DNA from: Magnetococcales bacterium
GTDB lineage: Bacteria; Pseudomonadota; Magnetococcia; Magnetococcales; Magnetaquicoccaceae
NCBI GenBank assembly: GCA_015231375.1
Contig: JADGBT010000024.1
Location: 1-46,244 of the forward strand
Length of the DNA: 46,244 nucleotides
Direction: 5' to 3'
Positions within the stretch are counted from its first letter, which is position 1; every line of letters starts with the position of its first letter. Made by a program: the position numbers and the translations under genes. This document shows, piece after piece, positions 26,613 to 35,026 of the stretch. The notes under the pieces are model-generated. The model was given only the letters and a program-made list of their open reading frames with translations, had not been told where the DNA came from and searched no databases.

Positions 26613-27689
26613 ATGAATCCCAGGCGTATCGTGGTGACGGGTGGAGCCGGTTTTGTCGGTTCCAATCTGGCGTTGGCTTTCAAGCGGGATCTGGAAGGGG
26701 TGGAGGTGGTCGCCCTGGACAATCTGAAACGACGGGGCGGGGAGTTGTCCCTGGAGCGGTTGCGTCGGGGGGGGGTGACGTTTCAGCATGGGGACATCCG
26801 CTGTCCCGAGGATCTGGACGCTTTGGGGGCTGCCGATCTGATTGTCGAGTGTTCGGCGGAACCGAGTGTGCAGGCCGGATATGGGGGGTCACCAGCTTAT
26901 GTGATTCACACCAATCTTTCGGGGACGATCCATTGTCTGGAGTATGCCCGCAAGCATGGCAGCGCGTTGATTTTTCTTTCCACCAGTCGGGTTTATCCCA
27001 TTGCCGGTCTGCGTGCCCTTCCGTTGGAGGAGGCGGAGACCCGTCTTGTGGTTCCGCAAGAAAAAACGGGCATGGGGTGGTCCGCAGCGGGAATCGGGGA
27101 GTCGTTTCCGTTGCAAGGCAGTCGTTCCATTTACGGGACCACCAAGCTTGCTTCGGAGTTGCTCATCGAGGAGTATCGGGCCATGTATGGTCTCAAGACC
27201 ATCATCAACCGATGTGGCATTTTGACCGGACCCTGGCAGATGGGCAAGGTGGATCAAGGGGTGATCGTGTTGTGGATGGCGCATCATCTGTTTGGACTGC
27301 CTTTGGGTTACATGGGATTCGGGGGCACGGGAAAACAGGTGCGGGATCTGTTGCATGTGGATGATCTGTATGATCTTCTGCGCATCCAAATGGGGGATCT
27401 GGATACCTATTCCGGAGCGGTTCACAATGTGGGGGGAGGGCAGGAGGTTTCGATCAGTCTGCGGGAGTTGACCGACTGGTGTCGGCGCATCACGGGTTGT
27501 GAGGTACCGATGCGTTTTGATCCGGTGACCAAGGATTTCGACATTCCTTATTATGTCAGCGATCACGAGCAGGTGACGCGGATGTGCGGATGGTCTCCGA
27601 AAAGGGGAGTCGAGCGGACGTTGAATGACATCCACGCCTGGATTGTCGATCATCGAGAGATGTTGGCTCCTTTGCTGGGCGCGTCGTAA
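26613..27689 (+). CDS. NAD-dependent sugar epimerase/dehydratase, CDP-paratose 2-epimerase-like
   Basis: An extended short-chain dehydrogenase acting on a nucleotide sugar, 358 aa. The NAD loop TGGAGFVGSN lies at 9-18, the catalytic Ser in FLSTSRVYP near 123-125 and the pair Y174/K178 in SIYGTTK. GFGGTGKQVRDLLHVDDL is characteristic of the CDP-paratose 2-epimerase (RfbE) branch, which makes CDP-tyvelose. ATG 26613 has GAGG seven bases ahead; an upstream TTG at 26592 is in frame and would overlap the radical SAM stop. No tyvelose-pathway partners are visible here, so the exact sugar is a guess. Confidence 0.9.
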   Translation: MNPRRIVVTGGAGFVGSNLALAFKRDLEGVEVVALDNLKRRGGELSLERLRRGGVTFQHGDIRCPEDLDALGAADLIVECSAEPSVQAGYGGSPAYVIHTNLSGTIHCLEYARKHGSALIFLSTSRVYPIAGLRALPLEEAETRLVVPQEKTGMGWSAAGIGESFPLQGSRSIYGTTKLASELLIEEYRAMYGLKTIINRCGILTGPWQMGKVDQGVIVLWMAHHLFGLPLGYMGFGGTGKQVRDLLHVDDLYDLLRIQMGDLDTYSGAVHNVGGGQEVSISLRELTDWCRRITGCEVPMRFDPVTKDFDIPYYVSDHEQVTRMCGWSPKRGVERTLNDIHAWIVDHREMLAPLLGAS

Positions 27690-27703
27690 GGGTGCAGCAA
27701 TCC

Positions 27704-27852
27704 ACCATTGAAAAAAAAGAGAGGGTCTGGGAGATTCATCTCTCAGGGTTTTGACTCTAATCCTTTGATCTTTGCGCGCTGTTGCCAAAGTTTGTTGCGC
27801 GCCTGGAGCCAAGAGTGCGATCCTTGAGCATTTCCAGCGATTTTTTCAATGG
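27704..27852. repeat. Palindromic intergenic element, copy E
   Basis: Lies between two convergent genes. Its left end reads ccattgaaaaaaaagagaggg followed by the hairpin 27727-27735 / 27738-27746 (one G-U pair) and gggttttgactc. Its right end, just before the stop of the dehydrogenase gene, is the inverted but degenerate gattttttcaatgg. The centre (27770-27835) contains gcgcgc patches but no hairpin as strong as those in the longer copies. Confidence 0.75.
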
Positions 27853-28686
27853 CTACAGCCATGCTTTGGCCAAAATGGCATCCATGAGACGACTTGGCAG
27901 AATCCGTCGCAACAGGGCAAACGAATGCGTCGGTATCGTGACTCCATAACGTACCCTGGGACGTGAACTCTCAAGCGCGTGAACCACCTTGTCAAAAACC
28001 GCCTCGGGAGGCATCGAAAACACTCCTCCGCCTTTCTGGGCCTTTTGACGAAAATGATCCTCCATCAAACGATATCGCTCCAGATGTCTGCTCGCCGCCG
28101 CATCCACATGACGCCTGAAAGCCATCGTCGCGTTTTTTCTGAATAATGTGGTGATGGGACCAGGCTCGATCAGAATGAAATGAATCCCACTGCCACGCCA
28201 CTCCAATCGCAACGTGTCGGTCATCCCTTCCAACGCAAACTTGCTCGCCACATACGCCCCGCGATACGGTAATGCCACAAAACCCAATACCGAACTGTTC
28301 TGAATCACCCTCCCATGCCCCTGCCGATGCATCACCGGCAAAATCAATCGGGTCAACTCGTGAGTGCCGAAAACATTGGTCTCGAACTGTTCCCGCAACG
28401 CGCGACGGTCCAGATCCTCCAAAGCCCCCGGCTGACCATAGGCCCCATTGTTGAACAACGCATCCAATGTCCCCCCGGTTTGCCGCAACACCCACTCCAC
28501 CGCCTCCCGGATCGACTCCGAATCCACCAGATCCAACCGGTGGGCGGTCAATCCCATCTGTTGCAATTTCTCGACATCCTCCACCTTGCGCGCCGTGGCG
28601 AAAACCCGATGCCCCCGCTCCCGCAATCCCTGGGCGACACACAAGCCAATACCGCTGGAACAGCCGGTGATCAGGATGGTTTTCAT
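27853..28686 (-). CDS. Short-chain dehydrogenase/reductase
   Basis: A 277-aa classical SDR, cytoplasmic, using NAD(P). TGCSSGIG is the cofactor loop, FNNGAYG replaces the NNAG motif, NSSVLGFVALP carries the Ser and YVASK the catalytic Tyr/Lys. The C-terminal tail (RRILPSRLMDAILAKAW) is amphipathic, as in SDRs acting on lipids or sterols. Its ATG overlaps the stop of the DUF4435-like gene as ATGA, so translation is probably coupled to the upstream cassette although the functions look unrelated. The substrate is unknown. Confidence 0.92.
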   Translation of the reverse strand: MKTILITGCSSGIGLCVAQGLRERGHRVFATARKVEDVEKLQQMGLTAHRLDLVDSESIREAVEWVLRQTGGTLDALFNNGAYGQPGALEDLDRRALREQFETNVFGTHELTRLILPVMHRQGHGRVIQNSSVLGFVALPYRGAYVASKFALEGMTDTLRLEWRGSGIHFILIEPGPITTLFRKNATMAFRRHVDAAASRHLERYRLMEDHFRQKAQKGGGVFSMPPEAVFDKVVHALESSRPRVRYGVTIPTHSFALLRRILPSRLMDAILAKAWL

Positions 28687-29567
28687 GGGGCGTTGACTCG
28701 ATCCATGATCAATTTATGAAGTTGTTGGAAATCATTTGGCTGTTGGTTCAAAGGGAGTCTGAGCAGAGATTTGATCACTTCGTTGATTTTTTCTTTTCCT
28801 TTCAAATTCATGCCATGACGGTCCACAACCGTGAAACAGGTGTTGATGATGCCGGAGAGGATCGGTTTGCCACGGAGACAGTCAATCCACTGACCGCAAT
28901 TCCATTGAAGGGGAAAGCAACCTCCGGAAAAGCGTTCCACGGTTTGATTAAAACGATCTTTCAAATGGTTGGGTGCCACCGAGTCTGAGATTTGTGAAAG
29001 GCGCGCCGATTGGTTCACCGCATCGGTCAGGCGTTGCAGGGCACCATCTGGACTCCGAAAGGAATCAGGATTGGTGAAACATTCAATCCAGTTCTTTTTT
29101 TGTTGCTCACGAATCGTGGCGATCACATGGTTGACTGCATCCAGATAGAGTCTTTCGTTGGCAATTTTCAGAATCGTGTTTTCCGGTTCATTTGCTTTTG
29201 ATTGATAATATTCTGATTTTCTCAAATAATTCGGATCTGTGAAATGGTTTTCGATCTCTCTTTTGCGCCAGATGATCAGATTGGATTGGTCAGGATCGGG
29301 AAATCGACGCCAGGATGATTCCACCTCGTCATCCGAGTGATAATCGCGATCGATCAGAAAATAGTAGTCTGGATGATGGCGGTGCAGGGCATTGGCGACA
29401 CTTTTGACATGGTGAGATGGCCCAAGCGGTTTGACCTGGATGGCAGAGTTGAACAGTGCCTTGAGTACGGTCGGGTCCATTGCCTCTGGGTCTGAACCCT
29501 CAACATATAACGTATGCTTGGCCGCGTTGCGAAGAGCGTCGACAGGGGGATTTTTGATGACGTTCAT
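28683..29567 (-). CDS. DUF4435/TOPRIM-like protein, partner of the upstream ATPase
   Basis: A 294-aa protein that looks like DUF4435, a TOPRIM-related fold found beside ABC-type ATPases. Glu23 in LYVEGSD, the pair Asp73/Asp75 in FLIDRDYHSDDE and the following IIWRKREIENHF match the acidic active-site arrangement of TOPRIM nucleases such as the AriB subunit of PARIS. In PARIS the ATPase AriA holds this effector until a phage trigger releases it. ATG 29567 has TGAGGAAA eight bases ahead, overlapping the ATPase stop, so the two are translated together. The sequence is more AT-rich than the flanking housekeeping genes. The AriB-like role is inferred from motifs and gene order. Confidence 0.72.
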   Translation of the reverse strand: MNVIKNPPVDALRNAAKHTLYVEGSDPEAMDPTVLKALFNSAIQVKPLGPSHHVKSVANALHRHHPDYYFLIDRDYHSDDEVESSWRRFPDPDQSNLIIWRKREIENHFTDPNYLRKSEYYQSKANEPENTILKIANERLYLDAVNHVIATIREQQKKNWIECFTNPDSFRSPDGALQRLTDAVNQSARLSQISDSVAPNHLKDRFNQTVERFSGGCFPLQWNCGQWIDCLRGKPILSGIINTCFTVVDRHGMNLKGKEKINEVIKSLLRLPLNQQPNDFQQLHKLIMDRVNAP

Positions 29568-29579
29568 GGCGCGATTTCC

Positions 29580-30725
29580 TCAAACAATTGGATTGGCCGC
29601 GCTGGAAGCCTGAAGAATAATCCGATGGTCTGGGGACACGGAGCCAAAAATATCTTCCGAATGGGTGGCGATGATGTATTGGTTATCCGGAACCAGTTGA
29701 AACAGTTGCTGCACCAGATCAAGGTGCCATTCAGGGTTTAAATGTAACTCCGGTTCATCAATCAGGACGATCCCCGGTTGCTCGTGGGTATGGAACCAGA
29801 TTAAAAAGAGCGTGGAAATAATCTCCTTTTGCCCGGAGCTGAGACCATCAAACGCGTATGATTGGCCACCCGACGTGGGTGAAATCCGGAATTCAATGGT
29901 GTTGTCCGGAGATGTTCTCAGTTTTTCAATGGTCCCGCCCGCATATCGTTTTACTAACGAGTTCAATTTTTCCAGGGTCTCTTTTTGGTTCAGAGTGTCC
30001 AGTGTCTCAAAAAGATTGGCCTGTCCCATCATGATTCTTAGTATTTGTAACTTGAATGTGCTTAAACGAGGACGACGCATCAATGCAGGGTGGCGATTTA
30101 TTATGCGTTCATCGTCAAAAAGCATGCCGAGTTCAGGATTCCCTTCTTGAATTTTTCTGTAACTGTTAAAATATAAGAATGAAGGAAGAATAATGGGTTC
30201 AACATTCATGCCGGCCAAGGATAGATAATAATTGTTGATTGTTGCCGTATTTTTGTTTACGGGAATAAGATGTCTTGCAAGTTTTTGTGTATTTCCTTCG
30301 ATTTTAATCGTTCCATTGCGATTGATTAAAATGGATATATCCATTTTGGAATCATCGACTTGAAAATTGCCTTGAATTGTCGATTGGTTCGTTCCGGCTC
30401 TGACAAACAGTTCTGTAAGATTAACCGGCAGATCAAGCATTCCGGTGGTTGTCCATTTTTCAGCGCCGTAAGCGATACCCAAGAACAGCATGGCGCACGC
30501 CTCCAACACCGATGTTTTTCCAAGACCGTTTTGGCTGCCCATGACGAGAACCTCGGGGTCTGAGCGCATCCTTGGTTCCTGAAAGTCAATCAAGAGTTCA
30601 TCGATTGCTTTGAAATTTTTGATTTTCAAGCTTCTGAATTTAATATTTTTTGGATTTGGACTTTTGGTGGCCATGTTTGATGATCTCTGTTCCTGAGAAC
30701 TGGATTTTTTTTCAGCCGTTTTCAT
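29580..30725 (-). CDS. ABC/SMC-type AAA ATPase (AAA_15/AAA_21-like)
   Basis: A 381-aa P-loop ATPase of the kind that pairs with OLD- or PARIS-type effectors. Walker A GSQNGLGKT is at 63-71, the ABC signature LSSGQKE near 295-301, Walker B IVLIDEPELHLNP near 319-331 and the H-loop THSEDIF near 354-360. The N-terminal IKFRSLKIKNFKAIDELLIDF is the typical first strand pair. No membrane segments are present. The frame starts at ATG 30725, 19 bases after fmt, with no strong ribosome binding site; ATG 30674 is an alternative. It is notably AT-richer than fmt and priA, consistent with acquisition, and is followed by the DUF4435-like gene after 12 bases. Confidence 0.88.
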   Translation of the reverse strand: MKTAEKKSSSQEQRSSNMATKSPNPKNIKFRSLKIKNFKAIDELLIDFQEPRMRSDPEVLVMGSQNGLGKTSVLEACAMLFLGIAYGAEKWTTTGMLDLPVNLTELFVRAGTNQSTIQGNFQVDDSKMDISILINRNGTIKIEGNTQKLARHLIPVNKNTATINNYYLSLAGMNVEPIILPSFLYFNSYRKIQEGNPELGMLFDDERIINRHPALMRRPRLSTFKLQILRIMMGQANLFETLDTLNQKETLEKLNSLVKRYAGGTIEKLRTSPDNTIEFRISPTSGGQSYAFDGLSSGQKEIISTLFLIWFHTHEQPGIVLIDEPELHLNPEWHLDLVQQLFQLVPDNQYIIATHSEDIFGSVSPDHRIILQASSAANPIV

Positions 30726-30744
30726 GATTGGGCTGTGGTCATGT

Positions 30745-31677
30745 TCACGTCCAACCCATCCCCACCTTCACCGCGTGCCCCCTCAACCATTCGGCGGCGG
30801 ACATGCGGCGTTTGCCGGGAATCTGCACCTCGGTGACGATCAACGAGCCTTCCTGACAGGCGATTTCCGGGCCGTCGTCGTGAAGGGCGATGATGGTGCC
30901 GGGGGAGCCGGAACCGTGTTCCACGCGGGCGCGCAGGATTTTGACCGGTTGTCCTTCCAACAGGGCGGTGGCTCCCGGCCAGGGGTTGAGGGCCAGAATG
31001 TGACGTTGTACTCGCCCGGCTTTTTCCTGAAAGGAGATTTTTTCATCCGCCCGGGTGAGTTTCGGAGCGTGGAGGATACCCTCGTCGGGCTGGGGTCTGG
31101 GATGGATGGTGCCCGCTTTCATGCCGGCGATGGTTTGGATCAGCAGACGCGCTCCCAGTTGGGCCAGAGCATCGTGCAGACCGCCTCCGGTCATGGTGGC
31201 AGGCAGGGGCAGGGGGGCCATGGAGAGGATGGGGCCGGTATCCAGTCCCTTGTCCATGCGCATGATGGTAATGCCCGAGTCCGCATCTCCGGCCAGCAAC
31301 GCCCTTTGGATCGGCGCCGCTCCCCGCCAGCGGGGCAACAGCGAAGCGTGTACGTTGATGCATCCTTGCGGAGGCAGGGAAAGCAGGGTTTCCGACAGGA
31401 TCTGACCATAGGCCGCCACCACGATCAGATCGGGTTGAAGCGCCGCGCAATCGGCGATGGCGGCAGGATCTTTCAATTTTTCCGGCTGAAAGATCGGAAT
31501 GCCTCGTCCGGCTGCCACCTCCTTGACCGGCGAAGGACGCAGATTCATGCCGCGTCCCGTGGGGCGGTCGGGTTGGGTGAAAATGCCCACCACCGGATCG
31601 GTGCTGTCGAGCAGGGCTTGCAGGGAGGGGACCGCGAAATCCGGTGTTCCCATGAAGACGATGCGCCAGCTTTGCAT
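30745..31677 (-). CDS. fmt: Methionyl-tRNA formyltransferase
   Basis: Formylates the initiator Met-tRNA using 10-formyl-tetrahydrofolate. The 310-aa protein has IVFMGTPDFAVPSL, the catalytic region INVHASLLPRWRGAAPIQRA (Asn/His pair) and IMRMDKGLDTGPIL, with a C-terminal tRNA-binding domain. It follows def by 6 bases, with GAGGAG ahead of its ATG at the def stop, so the formylation/deformylation pair is co-translated. The downstream ATPase/DUF4435-like cassette occupies the place where rsmB or other translation genes often follow. Confidence 0.98.
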   Translation of the reverse strand: MQSWRIVFMGTPDFAVPSLQALLDSTDPVVGIFTQPDRPTGRGMNLRPSPVKEVAAGRGIPIFQPEKLKDPAAIADCAALQPDLIVVAAYGQILSETLLSLPPQGCINVHASLLPRWRGAAPIQRALLAGDADSGITIMRMDKGLDTGPILSMAPLPLPATMTGGGLHDALAQLGARLLIQTIAGMKAGTIHPRPQPDEGILHAPKLTRADEKISFQEKAGRVQRHILALNPWPGATALLEGQPVKILRARVEHGSGSPGTIIALHDDGPEIACQEGSLIVTEVQIPGKRRMSAAEWLRGHAVKVGMGWT

Positions 31678-31683
31678 GGGGGG

Positions 31684-32199
31684 TCACTCCTCGTTTTGTT
31701 TTTTCTTTTTGAGTTTTTGCAAGATGATGGAGCGTTTCAGGCGCGAAATGTGATCGATGAACAAAATGCCGTCCAGGTGGTCGATTTCGTGCTGAAAACA
31801 GACCGCCAGCACATCATCCGCGTCGATGATCACCTCCTGGCCGTGTTGATTCAGCCCCTTGACCTGAATCTGGGCCGAACGGGTCACATCGGAAGTGTGT
31901 TCCGGGACCGACAGACACCCTTCGTTCCAGACGATTTCTCCGTCCTGACGGATGATTTCCGGATTGGCCAGAAAGATGGGACTGCGTTTGCCATCTTTTT
32001 TGGCATATTCCACATCCACCACGATGACCCGTTGGGTGACGCCGACCTGGGTTGCGGCCAGACCGATTCCCTGGGCGTAGTACATGGTTTCGGCCATGTT
32101 TTCCATGAGGCGGCGCACGGCGTCGGTGACCGCCGGAACGGGCAGGGCTTTGCGTTTGAGACGGCTGTCGGGGGCGGTGAGTATGGTGAGTCGCGTCAT
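31684..32199 (-). CDS. def: Peptide deformylase
   Basis: Removes the N-formyl group from nascent proteins with a bound metal. All three motifs are intact in 171 aa: GIGLAATQVG, EGCLSVPE (metal Cys) and QHEIDHLDG (metal His pair and catalytic Glu). The C-terminus is a basic tail. The start ATG 32199 lacks a strong ribosome binding site. It is separated from priA by a 144-base palindromic element, so def-fmt probably has its own promoter there or reads through. Confidence 0.98.
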   Translation of the reverse strand: MTRLTILTAPDSRLKRKALPVPAVTDAVRRLMENMAETMYYAQGIGLAATQVGVTQRVIVVDVEYAKKDGKRSPIFLANPEIIRQDGEIVWNEGCLSVPEHTSDVTRSAQIQVKGLNQHGQEVIIDADDVLAVCFQHEIDHLDGILFIDHISRLKRSIILQKLKKKKQNEE

Positions 32200-32226
32200 G
32201 GTGGATCCGTGGAAAATAGTGTTGCA

Positions 32227-32370
32227 ACTATTGAAAAAAAATAGGGGTCTGGGGATTCATCCCCAGGAATTTGATTTTGATTTTTTTAAAAGAGTTTGAT
32301 AAATTTTTTAATTTTAAAGTCAAAACCCTGGGGGATGAATCCCCCAGACCCCCTCTTTTTTTTCAATAGT
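32227..32370. repeat. Palindromic intergenic element, copies F and G
   Basis: A compact copy between priA and def. The left end has ttgaaaaaaaatagggg and the hairpin CTGGGGAT/ATCCCCAG (32249-32256 with 32259-32266). The right end has the hairpin CTGGGGGAT/ATCCCCCAG (32328-32336 with 32339-32347), then ACCCCCTC, eight T and caatag. The stems differ from the other copies by changes on both arms that keep pairing. The AT-rich centre lacks the gcgaaaaaagc blocks of the longer copies. Confidence 0.85.
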
Positions 32371-32387
32371 TTATCCGGTTTGGTCTT

Positions 32388-34589
32388 TCAAAGGAAGAGT
32401 TGGGGATCCACATCGATTTCCAGGCGAATCCGCGTGCCTGCCATTTTTTCGGCCAGGGTCATGACGCCGGGCAGTGCCCGATGCAATCGACCGTCTTGTC
32501 GTTCCTTGATCAGCATTTGCCAGCGATACCGGTTGCGCAATTTGAACAGCGGCGCCGGGGCGGGCCCCAGGAATTCCACATCGGCATTCGGAGGCAAGGC
32601 GGCTTTGAACATTTGACAAAAAAGATCCCCTTCCGGTTTCATGCTGGCGTTGAATCGCATCATGGCCAGCCGTCGGAAGGGGGGGTAACCGGCCTGGCGT
32701 CGGAAGTCCATCTCTTTTTGGATGAAATTCTGATCGTTTCCCAGGGCGGCGGCTATGGCGTAGTGGTTGGGATCCAGGGTTTGGATGATGGCTCGTCCCG
32801 CATGGTCTTCCCGTCCGGCCCGTCCGGCCACCTGGGTGAGAATCTGAAAGGTGCGTTCCGAGGCGCGGAAGTCGGGTTGGCACAGCGTGGTTTCCGCCTG
32901 CACCACTCCCACCAGGGACAATCCGGGAAAGTGATGTCCTTTGGCGGTCATCTGGGTGCCCACGAGAATATCGATGCGGCGGGCGTGGAAGGCTTCCAGG
33001 GTCTCTTCCAGGGTGTGGGAGTCGGAAGCCACGGCATCCCGATCCAGTCGGGCGATGGTGGCTTGGGGAAAGAGGGTACGGGTTTCTTCTTCCAGGCGTT
33101 GGGTGCCGGGTCCGAAGTGGTAGAGGCTCAATTGGCCGCAGCTTGGGCAGATATCCAGAGGCTCCCGGTTGAAATCGCAATAGTGGCACAGCAGACGCGA
33201 GCGGTTTTTGTGCAGGGTGAGGGTGACCGAGCAGTGGGGGCATTGGATCGCCTGTCCGCAGCGATAGCAGAGCAGTGACGGAGCGAATCCGCGTCGGTTG
33301 AGAAACAGCAGCACCTGTCGTCCCGCTTCCAGGGTTTCGGTCATGGCCTGGCGCAGTCTGGGGGAGATCAGGCCATCTTTTCCCATGAGGCGTCGCAGTT
33401 CCGGGTCTCCCAGTTGGACCGCTTCCACTGTGGGAGGCAGGCCACCTCCGGCCCGTTGGGTCAGGCGCAGATGGCCATAGCGGCCTCGTTGGACATTGGC
33501 CAGGGATTCCATCGACGGGGTGGCGCTGCCGAGAATCAGCACGGCGGCGCATTTTTGGGCGCGCACGGCGGCCATGTCGCGGGCCTGATAGGGGACATTG
33601 CCTTCTTGTTTGTAGGAAGGGTCATGTTCTTCGTCCACGATCACCAGTCCCAGGTTGGCGAACGGCGCGAACAGGGCACTGCGGGCGCCAACGGCCACCT
33701 GGGCGTTTCCTTTGTGGATGCGCCACCACTCTTTGGGGCGTTGGGCGCGGGTCAATCCGGAGTGCAGCACGGCCAGGGTGGAGGGAAAGCGGGCGTGCAG
33801 TCGTGTGATCATTTGGGAGGTGAGGGCAATTTCCGGCACCAGCACCAGGGCTTGTCTTCCGGAGGTGAGGCAGTGTTCGATGGCGCGCAGGTAGACTTCG
33901 GTTTTGCCGCTACCGGTGATGCCTTCCAGGAGAAACGGTTTGAAGGTATGGCCATTCAGGGCTTGGCAGAGTTGTGCGACGCATTGGGATTGTTCGTCGG
34001 TGAGGGTGGGGGGGGTGATGGGCGGTTGGGGGAGTTCGGTTGAGTTGGATTCTTCGGGGATGCGGGTTGTCCAGGTGGTTTCCAGGCGGATGGCTCCGAG
34101 TTTTTCGAGGGTATGCAGGTGTTCGATGAGTCTTTTTTTGCCGAAGTGGGTGATCAAGGTTTCTTCGGAGAGGCCCTCTTTGCGGTTTTGGATGCGGGTG
34201 ACCAGGGGGATGAGGGCGGGAGGAATGGTTTGTGGATCGGTTTCGGGTTGCCAGATTGCGCGTCGTTTGCGTTGGAAGGTGATTTCGCTGGGCAGGGCCG
34301 CCGCCGCCACGGAGCCGACGGAGCACAGGTAATAGCGGGAGAGCCAATTCAGGAGGTGGAGCAGGTCTGTCCCGAGCAGGGGTTGAGTGCCGAGGGTGGC
34401 GGCGATTTCCAGGATTTTTCCTTCTTTCCAGACGGCTTCTTGGGTGATTTCCCAGACGATGCCGGTTTGTCGGCTGCGTCCGAGGGGTACCAGCACCAAT
34501 GAGCCTGCGGTGACCGGCATGGAGTCCGGGATGGCGTAGGTCAGGAGGGGGCGTTTGGGGATGGGGAGGGCGACCTGGGCAAAGCGCAT
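32388..34589 (-). CDS. priA: Primosomal protein N' (replication restart helicase)
   Basis: 3'-5' DNA helicase that reloads the replisome at collapsed forks. The 733-aa protein has the N-terminal 3'BD-type domain, Walker A GITGSGKT near 223-231, the DEEH box near 319-322 and GSATPS. Eight zinc-binding cysteines follow (441, 444, 450, 453, 468, 471, 481, 484). The C-terminal helicase motif QVAGRAGRE is intact. The start ATG 34589 lies 8 bases from a palindromic element, and a second copy follows its stop, so priA is flanked by the repeat on both sides. It leads into def-fmt on the same strand. Confidence 0.98.
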   Translation of the reverse strand: MRFAQVALPIPKRPLLTYAIPDSMPVTAGSLVLVPLGRSRQTGIVWEITQEAVWKEGKILEIAATLGTQPLLGTDLLHLLNWLSRYYLCSVGSVAAAALPSEITFQRKRRAIWQPETDPQTIPPALIPLVTRIQNRKEGLSEETLITHFGKKRLIEHLHTLEKLGAIRLETTWTTRIPEESNSTELPQPPITPPTLTDEQSQCVAQLCQALNGHTFKPFLLEGITGSGKTEVYLRAIEHCLTSGRQALVLVPEIALTSQMITRLHARFPSTLAVLHSGLTRAQRPKEWWRIHKGNAQVAVGARSALFAPFANLGLVIVDEEHDPSYKQEGNVPYQARDMAAVRAQKCAAVLILGSATPSMESLANVQRGRYGHLRLTQRAGGGLPPTVEAVQLGDPELRRLMGKDGLISPRLRQAMTETLEAGRQVLLFLNRRGFAPSLLCYRCGQAIQCPHCSVTLTLHKNRSRLLCHYCDFNREPLDICPSCGQLSLYHFGPGTQRLEEETRTLFPQATIARLDRDAVASDSHTLEETLEAFHARRIDILVGTQMTAKGHHFPGLSLVGVVQAETTLCQPDFRASERTFQILTQVAGRAGREDHAGRAIIQTLDPNHYAIAAALGNDQNFIQKEMDFRRQAGYPPFRRLAMMRFNASMKPEGDLFCQMFKAALPPNADVEFLGPAPAPLFKLRNRYRWQMLIKERQDGRLHRALPGVMTLAEKMAGTRIRLEIDVDPQLFL

Positions 34590-34596
34590 GGTTTGA

Positions 34597-35001
34597 AACT
34601 ATTAAAAAAAAAGAGAGGGTCTGGGAGATTCATCTCCCAGGGTTTTGATTTTGCCTTTAATCTTTTGCCTTTGGCGCGCTTTTCAAAGAAGCTTTTTTTC
34701 GCGCCTTTTGCGAAAAAAAGCGCAAGCGCGCTGCCTTTGACTTTGATTTTATTTTTGATCTTTTGCCTTTGGCCCGCTTTTCAAATTTGCGACGATTTTA
34801 AAATCAATCCGGTTCTGATCAGAGCAAGTTCACAAGGAAGGGCGGAGCGCGCGCTGCGCTTTTTTCGCAAAAGGCGCGAAAAAAGCTTTTGTAAAAGCGC
34901 GCTAAAGTCAAAAGATTGAAAGTCAAAAGATTGAAAGTCAAAAGATCAAAGTCAAAATCCTGGGAGATGAATCTCCCAGGCCCTCTCTTTTTTTTCAATG
35001 G
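34597..35001. repeat. Large palindromic intergenic element, copies H and I
   Basis: A 405-base element matching 18188-18593 in plan. The left end is attaaaaaaaaagagaggg with the hairpin 34621-34629 / 34632-34640; the right end is the hairpin 34960-34968 / 34971-34979, then gccctctc, eight T, caatgg. The inner block at about 34676-34732 (gcgcgcttttcaaagaagc, then ttttttcgcgcc...) is inverted at about 34848-34904. Near the right end a 15-base unit agtcaaaagattgaa is repeated about three times (34906-34949), the same core as in the arrays at 1-264. A frame of 108 codons inside it is low-complexity and not a gene. Confidence 0.85.
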
Positions 35002-35026
35002 TTTCGATGATTCCAGGGAGTTGAAA

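Noticed and set aside
30724-32244. 506-codon plus-strand frame opposite fmt and def
   Set aside because: It is antisense to two clear translation genes, with Gly/His/Arg-rich composition and no family match.
34593-34919. 108-codon plus-strand frame
   Set aside because: It lies inside the palindromic element and encodes low-complexity Phe/Lys/Ala sequence that recurs in other copies. The similar frames at 18115-18561 were rejected for the same reason.
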